A DNA stretch of 64,000 bases. Source: Planktosalinus sp963977065 (lineage in GTDB: Bacteria > Bacteroidota > Bacteroidia > Flavobacteriales > Flavobacteriaceae). Both the position numbers and the translations under genes were made by a program. Below, one piece after another: positions 17,458 to 24,481 of the stretch. The notes under the pieces were generated by a model, which was not told the origin of the DNA, ran no database searches, and was given only the letters and a program-made list of their open reading frames with translations. Position 1 is the first letter of the stretch. Every line of letters begins with the position of its first letter. The stretch spans positions 1 through 64,000 of the forward strand of contig CAXBNF010000004.1 of NCBI GenBank assembly GCA_963977065.1, written 5' to 3'.

Positions 17458-18663
17458 CTATAAAGTAACAAGCACCTGATTTTTCAACAAATCCTCCATG
17501 GTTTCCCGTTTTCTGATGAGATGAGCTTCACCTTTATACCACAACACTTCCGCCGGGCGAAAACGCGAATTGTAATTGCTTGCCATTGTAAAACAATAAG
17601 CCCCGGCATTATGAAACGCCAAGATATCCCCTTCATTGATTTCTGTGATTCTGCGGTTATTGGCAAAGGTGTCTGTTTCACAAATATAGCCCACTACAGA
17701 ATAAAAACGTTCTTTGCCCTTAGGGTTTGAAATGTTTTCAATGTGGTGGGTCACACCATAAAGCATCGGGCGAATCAAATGATTGAATCCGCTATCGACT
17801 TGTGCAAAAACGGTTGAGGTGGTTTGTTTGATGCCGTTTACTTTCACAAGGAATTTTCCGGCTTCGCTGACGAGAAATTTCCCGGGCTCAAAAGCAAGGG
17901 TGAGTTCGCGCCCATATTCCCCGCAAAAATCATTAAATCGTTTGCTGAGTTTTTTACCCAGTTCTTCAATATTGGTTTCGATGTCATCTTTTTTGTAAGG
18001 TACTTTAAAGCCACTTCCAAAGTCTATGAATTCCAGTGTTTTGAAATTTTTGGCAGCATCAAATAAAATTTCGCTGGCATACAAAAATACATCGATATCA
18101 AGAATGTCACTACCGGTGTGCATATGGATCCCATTAATGTGCATGCCTGTGTTTTCAACTATGCGCAGTAATAAAGGCATCTGGTGAATGGAGATCCCAA
18201 ACTTGGAATCAATATGCCCCACAGAAATATTGGTGTTTCCGCCAGCCATCACGTGTGGGTTGATGCGAATGCACACCGGGGTATTGGGATGTTTTGTTCC
18301 AAATTGTTCCAGTATGGAAAGGTTATCAATATTGATTTGTGCACCCATTTCTACCACGGTTTCAATTTCTTCCAATGACACTCCGTTGGGGGTAAATATG
18401 ATGTCAGTGGGGTTAAATCCGGCTTCCAGTCCCAGTTTTACTTCCTGTATGGAAACCGTGTCAAGGGAAGCACCCAGCGAATGTAAAAATTTAAGAACTG
18501 ATATATTGGAGTTGGCTTTCACGGCATAGTGAAACTTTACCTGTTTGACCTTTTTAAATGCTGAAGTTAAACGTTTATACTGAGAAGTAATTTTCTCGGC
18601 ATCATACACATAAACCGGACTTCCAAAGTCCTGAGCAATTTTCAAAAGGTCTTGATTTGTCAT
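17458..18663 (-). CDS. lysA: Diaminopimelate decarboxylase
   Basis: Decarboxylates meso-diaminopimelate to L-lysine, a PLP enzyme. The PLP lysine is in HYAVKAN (Lys49). Other family marks are the GHIDSKFGI and HMHTGSDI strands of the barrel, EPGKFLV, and the C-terminal CETDTFANN and FHNAGAY segments that complete the active site across the dimer. Length 401 is normal. A -7 element lies 40 nt upstream and the gene is divergent from sucC. Confidence 0.96.
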   Translation of the reverse strand: MTNQDLLKIAQDFGSPVYVYDAEKITSQYKRLTSAFKKVKQVKFHYAVKANSNISVLKFLHSLGASLDTVSIQEVKLGLEAGFNPTDIIFTPNGVSLEEIETVVEMGAQINIDNLSILEQFGTKHPNTPVCIRINPHVMAGGNTNISVGHIDSKFGISIHQMPLLLRIVENTGMHINGIHMHTGSDILDIDVFLYASEILFDAAKNFKTLEFIDFGSGFKVPYKKDDIETNIEELGKKLSKRFNDFCGEYGRELTLAFEPGKFLVSEAGKFLVKVNGIKQTTSTVFAQVDSGFNHLIRPMLYGVTHHIENISNPKGKERFYSVVGYICETDTFANNRRITEINEGDILAFHNAGAYCFTMASNYNSRFRPAEVLWYKGEAHLIRKRETMEDLLKNQVLVTL

Positions 18664-18702
18664 TTTTTTTTAAATTAAAAATTAAATATAATTATAAGCC
18701 CA

Positions 18703-18710
18703 CAAAAGTA
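18703..18710 (-). promoter_or_regulatory. -7 element of lysA
   Basis: Read on the minus strand, TACTTTTG matches TAnnTTTG. It would start a leader of about 36 nt. The -33 box is not recognisable. Confidence 0.4.
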
Positions 18711-18774
18711 TTCAACCTAATGGACTTTTAAATAATAAACTTTCTTAAAAGAGTTGTTTTAAAATTGAAAAACA

Positions 18775-18805
18775 TTGTTTCACTATCATGCTTTTGTTAC
18801 TTTTG
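18775..18805 (+). promoter_or_regulatory. sucC promoter
   Basis: TTG at 18775-18777, 20 nt spacer, TACTTTTG at 18798-18805. The transcript would begin near 18809 with a 29-nt leader before the sucC ATG. Confidence 0.65.
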
Positions 18806-18837
18806 CAACTTATTAATTTAAAGAGAAACTCTCCACT

Positions 18838-20028
18838 ATGAATCTACACGAGTATCAAGGAAAACAGATATTAAACAGCTTTGGCGTTGAAATACAACGC
18901 GGTTATGTGGCACAAACCCCACAAGAAGCAGTAGAAGTAGCAAAAAAATTAACTGATGAAACCGGTACGAGTTGGTATGTCATCAAAGCGCAGGTTCACG
19001 CAGGTGGCCGTGGTAAAGGAGGTGGTGTAAAGCTTGCAAAAGGAATTGAACATGTGGAAGATATCGCAAGTCAAATCATTGGTATGGATTTGGTAACTCC
19101 CCAAACTTCAGCTGAAGGGAAACGAGTTCACCAGGTTCTTATTGCCGAGGATGTTTACTATCCCGGAGAAAGTGAAACCAGTGAAATTTATATGAGTGTG
19201 TTGTTAAACCGCGCTACCGGAAAAAATATGATTATGTACTCCACAGAAGGAGGAATGGATATTGAAACCGTGGCTGAAAATACTCCTCATCTCATATTCA
19301 CTGAAGAAATAGACCCTGCTGTTGGATTGATGCCCTTTCAAGCAAGAAAGGTAGCTTTTAATCTTGGTCTTGAAGGAAAGGCTTTTAAAGAAATGACCAA
19401 GTTTGTGGCTGCGTTATACACTGCTTATGAAAAATCTGATTCTTCATTGTTTGAAATCAATCCGGTTTTAAAAACCAGCGACGATAGAATTTTAGCAGTA
19501 GATGCAAAGGTAACACTTGATGATAACGCTTTGTTTAGACATAAAGATTATGCGGCGATGCGAGATTTAAGAGAAGAAAACCCCACTGAGGTTGAGGCCA
19601 GTGAAAAAGGATTAAACTATGTTGACCTTGACGGAAACGTGGGCTGTATGGTGAACGGTGCCGGTCTTGCAATGGCAACAATGGATTTGATCAAACAAGC
19701 GGGCGGTGAACCTGCAAACTTTCTTGATGTGGGCGGAACTGCAGATGCAGAACGTGTTGAAGCGGCCTTTAAATTGATATTAAAAGATCCCAAAGTAAAA
19801 GCTATATTAGTGAATATCTTTGGAGGTATTGTTCGTTGTGATAGAGTGGCACAAGGTATTGTAGATGCTTATAAAAATATTGGAACTATCAATGTTCCCA
19901 TCATTGTGAGACTTCAGGGAACAAATGCTGATATTGCTAAAGAATTAATTGACAAAAGCGGACTCAACGTTCACTCTGTCATTCAATTTCAAGAAGCAGC
20001 AGATAAAGTTCAGGAAGTGCTTTCGTAA
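18838..20028 (+). CDS. sucC: Succinyl-CoA ligase (ADP-forming), beta subunit
   Basis: Forms succinate and ATP from succinyl-CoA in the TCA cycle together with SucD. The N-terminus MNLHEYQGKQIL and AGGRGKGGGVKLA show the ATP-grasp domain; FLDVGGTAD and NIFGGIVRCD belong to the C-terminal ligase domain that contacts the alpha subunit. Length 396 is normal. No sucD is adjacent, as is usual in Flavobacteria, where the two subunits lie apart. It has its own promoter and a good terminator. Confidence 0.97.
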   Translation: MNLHEYQGKQILNSFGVEIQRGYVAQTPQEAVEVAKKLTDETGTSWYVIKAQVHAGGRGKGGGVKLAKGIEHVEDIASQIIGMDLVTPQTSAEGKRVHQVLIAEDVYYPGESETSEIYMSVLLNRATGKNMIMYSTEGGMDIETVAENTPHLIFTEEIDPAVGLMPFQARKVAFNLGLEGKAFKEMTKFVAALYTAYEKSDSSLFEINPVLKTSDDRILAVDAKVTLDDNALFRHKDYAAMRDLREENPTEVEASEKGLNYVDLDGNVGCMVNGAGLAMATMDLIKQAGGEPANFLDVGGTADAERVEAAFKLILKDPKVKAILVNIFGGIVRCDRVAQGIVDAYKNIGTINVPIIVRLQGTNADIAKELIDKSGLNVHSVIQFQEAADKVQEVLS

Positions 20029-20056
20029 GCAACACCTTTTAAATACAAAAATTCAT

Positions 20057-20088
20057 AAATCCCGGATTGGAAAATTCGGGATTTTTTT
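20057..20088 (+). terminator. Terminator after sucC
   Basis: AAATCCCG and CGGGATTT arms, an inner G-T wobble plus ATT/AAT, a GGAA loop, and a run of T. It lies 28 nt past the stop codon. Confidence 0.9.
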
Positions 20089-20100
20089 ATGATTTCATTT

Positions 20101-20153
20101 TGACATTTTGGCATCTTATTGGCACATATTCAGGACATTATGTCTTATTTTTG
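20101..20153 (+). promoter_or_regulatory. hsp20 promoter region with TGACA/TGGCA motif
   Basis: TGACATTTTGGCA at 20101-20113 is followed by a second TTGGCACA at 20119-20126 and a perfect -7 element TATTTTTG at 20146-20153. A very similar TGACAATTTGACA lies in front of grpE (60429-60441). The spacing to the -7 element differs, so the motif is probably a regulator site, not a -33 box. Confidence 0.5.
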
Positions 20154-20219
20154 TAATTGGAACTTAATTTGCTTAGTAGGTTATATACAAAACAATGTTT
20201 AACCTTAAAAATAAATGTT

Positions 20220-20654
20220 ATGAGTTTAATTAAGAGAAATCAGGACAGTTGGCTTCCCTCAATTTTTGAGGATTTATTTAATGAAGGCCGTTTAGCAGAT
20301 GTTTCAAACTTTGGTAGTACACTACCTGCAGTAAACATCAAAGAAACCGAAGACGACTTCCAGGTGGAAGTGGCCGTTCCCGGAAAGAAAAAAGAAGATT
20401 TTACGATTGAATTGGATCAAAATGTATTGACTATTTCTTCAGAAGACAAAAACGAAAAAGAAGAAACTTCAGAAGATGGAAGATACACTCGCAAGGAGTT
20501 TAACTATTCCTCTTTCAAAAGAGCATTCACTTTACCGGACACGGTTGAACAAGAAAAAATAGAGGCTGTTTACAATGATGGTGTTTTAAACATTATCGTT
20601 CCAAAACGTGAAGAAAGTAAACAAAAGCCTAAGAGAATGATTGCAGTTTCATAG
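20220..20654 (+). CDS. Small heat-shock protein, Hsp20/alpha-crystallin family
   Basis: An ATP-independent chaperone that holds unfolding proteins. The 144-residue protein has a short N-terminal arm, an alpha-crystallin domain from about residue 35 to 130 (VEVAVPGKKKEDF, FKRAFTLPDTV, GVLNIIVPK) and a basic tail. ATG at 20220 is chosen because the upstream in-frame TTG at 20157 coincides with the predicted transcription start and adds residues unlike the family. Induction by heat is expected from the promoter motif shared with grpE. Confidence 0.92.
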   Translation: MSLIKRNQDSWLPSIFEDLFNEGRLADVSNFGSTLPAVNIKETEDDFQVEVAVPGKKKEDFTIELDQNVLTISSEDKNEKEETSEDGRYTRKEFNYSSFKRAFTLPDTVEQEKIEAVYNDGVLNIIVPKREESKQKPKRMIAVS

Positions 20655-20655
20655 T

Positions 20656-20676
20656 TTATTCGCCACTGGCGGATAA
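20656..20676. repeat. Palindrome behind hsp20
   Basis: TTATTCGCCA and TGGCGGATAA pair over 10 bp with one G-T position around a single C. It lies 2 nt after the hsp20 stop codon. A TTGG/TTAG tetranucleotide repeat follows at 20684-20703. Confidence 0.55.
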
Positions 20677-20704
20677 GCAATAATTTGGTTGGTTAGTTAG
20701 TTGG

Positions 20705-20737
20705 CTGCCCTCTTCGCAATCGGGGGGCAGTTTTTTT
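20705..20737 (+). terminator. Terminator after hsp20
   Basis: CTGCCC and GGGCAG arms around a 14-nt loop, followed by seven T. Oriented for the plus strand. Confidence 0.8.
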
Positions 20738-20744
20738 ATGCTTC

Positions 20745-21524
20745 TTATTTAAATTCCTCAAAAACACCAAGACCAAACAAAGCAAAATCATATTTAGCCG
20801 GGTCAATTGGATCGAGTATTCTTAATGATACATCCAGCTCTTGAAGCGCCTTTGCATCATTTTGCTTACGCGAAAGCAATCCAAGCTTTCGTGCTACGTT
20901 TCCGCTATGAACATCAAGCGGACAGGAGAGCAGGGCAGGAGAGAGGCTTTTCCAAATACCGAAATCCACACCTGCATTGTCTTGCCTCACCATCCATCTT
21001 AAAAACATATTGATGCGTTTAGCAGCCGAATTTTTCATTGGGTCAGAAACGTGCTTCAGCGTTCGCTCAGGATGAGGAATGCTGAAAAATACTTTTTTAA
21101 ACCCGTGAATGGCTGGTTGTAAACTGTTTTCAGCTGATTGGTTTTTGAAAACAGACTCCAGTCCGTTGTGATTGTGGTAGATATTTTTTAGCGAGCTAAT
21201 AAAAAATTTCAAATCGCTACCGTTAAAAGTGCGGTGTACAAATTGTTCTAAAGGAATCAAGTCTTTTGGGGTATGATTCAACACAAAATCATAAGGTGCA
21301 TTTCCCAGTAGTTCGGTTATTTTGTTTCCACTGCTAATGATGCTTTTTCTGTTTCCCCAGGCGATTGTTGCTACAAGAAACGCGCTAATTTCTATATCTT
21401 CTTTCGCTGAAAAGCGATGAGGTATTTGAATGGGGTCTGAAGTTATAAACTTTGGCGAATTGTATTGAAAGGCTTTTTCGTCAAGAAATTCTTTAAGTTC
21501 AGTTTGTTTGATTTTTCCTTTCAC
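20745..21524 (-). CDS. TIGR02757 (DUF2400) family protein
   Basis: A 259-residue cytoplasmic protein of the conserved TIGR02757 family. Recognisable segments are ATIAWGNRKSI near residue 55, PERTLKHVSDP and NSAAKRINMFLRWM in the middle, PLDVHSGNVARKLGLL and the C-terminal DPAKYDFALFGLG. No experimentally known function. The start is 8 nt behind the stop of the LolD-like gene, so the two are probably cotranscribed. Confidence 0.85.
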   Translation of the reverse strand: MKGKIKQTELKEFLDEKAFQYNSPKFITSDPIQIPHRFSAKEDIEISAFLVATIAWGNRKSIISSGNKITELLGNAPYDFVLNHTPKDLIPLEQFVHRTFNGSDLKFFISSLKNIYHNHNGLESVFKNQSAENSLQPAIHGFKKVFFSIPHPERTLKHVSDPMKNSAAKRINMFLRWMVRQDNAGVDFGIWKSLSPALLSCPLDVHSGNVARKLGLLSRKQNDAKALQELDVSLRILDPIDPAKYDFALFGLGVFEEFK

Positions 21525-21532
21525 TGCAAAAT

Positions 21533-22192
21533 TTAAGAAATAATTTTACCATCACTCATTACCAGTTTACGGTCTGCCATATCTGCAAATTCTTCATTGT
21601 GAGTAACAATCACAAATGTTTGTTTGAATTGGTCTCTCAAATCAAAAAACAAATTGTGAAGATTGTCTGCAGAGGTGCTGTCTAAATTTCCACTGGGTTC
21701 ATCTGCAAAAATAAGTAGAGGGTCGTTGACCAATGCTCTGGCGACAGCAACACGTTGTTGTTCTCCACCGGAAAGTTCATTGGGTTTGTGTTCATATCTG
21801 TTGGATAGGCCAAGGAAATCTAATAATTTTTTTGCTTTCTTTTCTGCTTCTCCTTTTGGAGTTCCTTTAATAAAAGCAGGAATACAGACGTTTTCCAAAG
21901 CTGTAAATTCTGGTAATAATTGGTGAAACTGAAAAATAAAACCTATGTTTTTATTTCTAAAGGCAGCTAATTCTTTTCCGTTAAGGGTGTCTATTTTTGT
22001 GTTGTTGATAATCAATTCTCCGGAGTCTTTTGAAGCACTATCAAGCGTTCCCAAAATATGAAGCAAAGTAGTTTTACCGGCTCCTGAAGCTCCAACAATG
22101 GAAACCACTTCACCACTTTTAATGTCCAGAGATACGCCCTTTAGAACGTGTAAATCACCATAGTGTTTGTGTATATTTTTTGCTTGTATCAT
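21533..22192 (-). CDS. ABC transporter ATP-binding protein, LolD-like
   Basis: A 219-residue ATPase with Walker A GASGAGKTT (near 34-42), the signature LSGGEQQRVAVARA, Walker B LIFADEPSGNLD and the H-loop VTHN. The type fits LolD, which powers release of lipoproteins from the inner membrane, or MacB-like exporters. No LolC/E permease is adjacent; in Bacteroidetes lolD is often separate. The gene is divergent from msrA. Confidence 0.85.
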   Translation of the reverse strand: MIQAKNIHKHYGDLHVLKGVSLDIKSGEVVSIVGASGAGKTTLLHILGTLDSASKDSGELIINNTKIDTLNGKELAAFRNKNIGFIFQFHQLLPEFTALENVCIPAFIKGTPKGEAEKKAKKLLDFLGLSNRYEHKPNELSGGEQQRVAVARALVNDPLLIFADEPSGNLDSTSADNLHNLFFDLRDQFKQTFVIVTHNEEFADMADRKLVMSDGKIIS

Positions 22193-22331
22193 CTTTTAAT
22201 TTTGGAATCGTGAAAGTAACTAATTGATGGCATAAATGCAATTAATAATCTGAGAACAAAAAAGCGTATTTAAAAATAATACTTTATATTAATGAAAAGT
22301 TAATTGATAAAAATAATGTTTAAAAGATTTA

Positions 22332-22349
22332 TACATTTGTTAAACAAAT
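22332..22349 (+). promoter_or_regulatory. msrA -7 element overlapped by a perfect palindrome
   Basis: TACATTTG at 22332-22339 matches TAnnTTTG. It overlaps ATTTGTTAAACAAAT at 22335-22349, a perfect 7-bp inverted repeat around one A. A protein bound here would block transcription and the ATG lies only 7 nt further. Confidence 0.5.
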
Positions 22350-22355
22350 ATAATA

Positions 22356-22901
22356 ATGAATACAAAGGAATTAAAAATTGCCACTTTTGCAGGAGGATGT
22401 TTTTGGTGTACAGAAGCCGTTTTTCAACGACTGAAAGGTGTTGAAAAGGTACTATCCGGATATACGGGTGGATCGATAAAAAATCCTGGATACAGAGAGA
22501 TTTGTACCGGAAGAACCGGGCATGCAGAAGCCATTCAGGTTTATTTCAATCCAGACGAGATTCTATACAAAGAGTTATTGGAAGTATTTTTTGCTACTCA
22601 TGACCCTACCACCTTGAACCGGCAAGGAAATGACAAGGGTACCCAATACCGAAGTGCGGTGTTTTACAACAATGAAGAACAAAAGACAATTGCTGAGGAG
22701 TATATTAAATCTCTTGAAGATAAACGAGTTTTTGAAAATCCAATCGTTACAGAAATCACAGAAGCTACTGTTTTTTACCCGGCTGAAGAAGAACATCAAG
22801 AATATTACAATCAAAATCAAAATCAACTTTACTGCCAGTTGGTCATTTCACCAAAAGTGCAAAAACTCAATAATTATTTTAAAGAAAAATTAAATGGATA
22901 A
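22356..22901 (+). CDS. msrA: Peptide-methionine (S)-S-oxide reductase
   Basis: Repairs oxidised methionine (S form) in proteins with a catalytic cysteine. The active-site motif GGCFWC is at residues 13-18 (catalytic Cys15). The QGNDKGTQYRSAVFY block and the EEEHQEYY segment are family hallmarks. Length 181 is normal for the short MsrA type. The end overlaps folE by 8 nt, so the two genes are coupled. The leader is only about 10 nt. Confidence 0.96.
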   Translation: MNTKELKIATFAGGCFWCTEAVFQRLKGVEKVLSGYTGGSIKNPGYREICTGRTGHAEAIQVYFNPDEILYKELLEVFFATHDPTTLNRQGNDKGTQYRSAVFYNNEEQKTIAEEYIKSLEDKRVFENPIVTEITEATVFYPAEEEHQEYYNQNQNQLYCQLVISPKVQKLNNYFKEKLNG

Positions 22902-23493
22902 CATACAGTCATACACTAAAATAGATTCATACAGTGAGCAGACCACCGATTTTCTAAAGGAAAACTTTAGTGATATTATTACCGGTTTGGGGGAAGATAT
23001 TCATAGAGAAGGAATCATCAAAACACCTGAGCGCGCTGCAAAAGCCATGCAGTTTTTGACCCAGGGCTACCAGCAGGATGCTGCTCAAATTCTCAAAAGT
23101 GCCATGTTTAAGGAGGACTATGAGAATATGGTCATTGTCAAAGATATTGAGTTGTACTCTTTGTGTGAACATCATATTCTTCCCTTTTTTGGAAAGGCTC
23201 ATATTGCTTACATCCCTAATGGTCATATTGTGGGCTTGAGTAAGCTTCCACGAGTGGTTGATGTATTTGCAAGGCGATTGCAAGTGCAGGAACGCTTAAC
23301 GAAAGAAATCTTAGATTGTATCAACCAAACGCTGCAACCAAAAGGGGTGGCAGTGGTAATAGAAGCATCCCATATGTGTATGATGATGCGCGGGGTTCAA
23401 AAACAAAATTCTGTTACTACAACCTCAGGTTTTAGAGGTGCTTTTGAAAAAATTGAAACCCGCAGCGAATTTTTAAAACTCATTGATAAATAA
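22894..23493 (+). CDS. folE: GTP cyclohydrolase I
   Basis: Converts GTP to dihydroneopterin triphosphate, the first step of folate and other pterins. The zinc ligands are in LCEHHILPFF (Cys and His near residues 90-93) and in SHMCMMMRG near 160-170. GLSKLPRVVDVFARRLQ and the C-terminal SVTTTSGFRGAF are typical. Length 199 is normal. It overlaps msrA by 8 nt. Many Flavobacteria also use FolE for pterin cofactors of light-related enzymes, which may explain the unusual partner. Confidence 0.97.
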   Translation: MDNIQSYTKIDSYSEQTTDFLKENFSDIITGLGEDIHREGIIKTPERAAKAMQFLTQGYQQDAAQILKSAMFKEDYENMVIVKDIELYSLCEHHILPFFGKAHIAYIPNGHIVGLSKLPRVVDVFARRLQVQERLTKEILDCINQTLQPKGVAVVIEASHMCMMMRGVQKQNSVTTTSGFRGAFEKIETRSEFLKLIDK

Positions 23494-23542
23494 ACAATTT
23501 TTGGAATGCCTTTTGCGTTTGTGTTCTTATAGTATTTAGATC

Positions 23543-23845
23543 ATGAGTGAAAAATATAAATTGCTTTCCAAAGGAATTGCATATGATTTGATTGGGATGG
23601 TATCCTATTTATTTCCGGGTATAGGGCCTTTTATTGATATTTTATGGGCACCTTTTGCAGCTTCTCAAATGACAAAAATGTATCCGGGAACTCGCGGTAA
23701 AATTGCAGCAGTTATTGTTTTCCTTGAAGAATTGTCGCCGGGTCTTGATGTGATTCCCACTTTTACATTAACCTGGTTGTATGTGTTTGTTTGGAAACGA
23801 GAAAAAATTAGCCCTCATACCATTGAGGCTGAAATTGTAGAATAA
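23543..23845 (+). CDS. Small conserved hydrophobic protein
   Basis: A 100-residue protein with two or three hydrophobic segments (about 14-35 and 70-87) around GTRGKIAAVIVFLEEL. I recognise it as a conserved Flavobacteriaceae hypothetical but know no function. The start lies 49 nt behind folE on the same strand, with a strong terminator at its stop, so it probably ends the msrA-folE unit. Confidence 0.65.
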   Translation: MSEKYKLLSKGIAYDLIGMVSYLFPGIGPFIDILWAPFAASQMTKMYPGTRGKIAAVIVFLEELSPGLDVIPTFTLTWLYVFVWKREKISPHTIEAEIVE

Positions 23846-23873
23846 AAAAGCCCTTCAATTTGAAGGGCTTTTT
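23844..23873. terminator. Bidirectional terminator between convergent genes
   Basis: AAAAAGCCCTTC and GAAGGGCTTTTT form a 12-bp perfect stem with an AATTT loop. A-run on one side and T-run on the other let it stop transcription from both the folE side and the lipoprotein side. Confidence 0.9.
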
Positions 23874-23898
23874 CTGTCTTATTACTTAAACTTACTTG

Positions 23899-24459
23899 TT
23901 ACTGAATTTCTAAAGGAAAAGATACTTCTATATCAGTTTCGCCTCCTGCATTGGCTATTTGACCATCACTCACTCCAGAAGCGTCTTTGTTTGGCTCATG
24001 TCTTAGTGTGATTGTGAAGTTTCCTGAGCTGGCTTCTCCGGTATCAAAACTAAATCTCAACCCCAATGGGTTTCCATCTCCATCAAAATCAAGATAAGTT
24101 AGATTTGAAATGTTCAATCCGGATCCCACTTGATAGAAAAACTGGTGCTCGTCGTCTTCTTCTTCAATCTCTAACGTGATATTGTCTGCGGGGTTTTCCA
24201 ATTCATTCAACACAGTAATCGTACCGGTATAAGTTGTATTGGAATCCAAATCACCACTCACAATAATTGTGGGTGCTACAGACTCATCAAGTTGTCTGAA
24301 GGTTAAAGTAATTGGAGTACTACCTCCTGTTAAAGCAACATTTAAAGTAGTGATAACTTCTTCTTCATTGATAGGCTCATTGCCGTCGTCATCGCTTGAA
24401 CAAGACGCTAAAACAAGTGTTGCAGTAAAAAATAAGGCTAAGAATTTTAAATTTTTCAT
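23899..24459 (-). CDS. Lipoprotein encoded next to a TonB receptor
   Basis: A 186-residue lipoprotein: signal peptide with lipobox LVLASC (Cys near 20), then an acidic SSDDDGNEP linker typical of surface-exposed Bacteroidetes lipoproteins, then a beta-rich domain with ITLTFRQLDE, DSNTTYTGTITVLNE and EEEDDEHQFFYQ. Homologues with this DEHQ(F/L)FYQ pattern regularly lie next to TonB receptors and are sometimes named type 1 periplasmic-binding-fold proteins. It lies 22 nt behind the receptor gene, so it is likely the outer-membrane partner that binds or shields the ligand. Confidence 0.75.
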   Translation of the reverse strand: MKNLKFLALFFTATLVLASCSSDDDGNEPINEEEVITTLNVALTGGSTPITLTFRQLDESVAPTIIVSGDLDSNTTYTGTITVLNELENPADNITLEIEEEDDEHQFFYQVGSGLNISNLTYLDFDGDGNPLGLRFSFDTGEASSGNFTITLRHEPNKDASGVSDGQIANAGGETDIEVSFPLEIQ

Positions 24460-24481
24460 AATGTAAAATGTTTAAATTGAA

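Noticed and set aside
20117..20130. TTGGCACA before hsp20 as a sigma-54 -24 box
   Set aside because: No TTGC or similar -12 element follows at the required 5-nt distance.
21061..21085. CGCTCAGGATG in the TIGR02757 gene as another copy of the mnmA palindrome
   Set aside because: No second arm is present and the residues it codes (PERTLKHVSDP) are conserved in the family.
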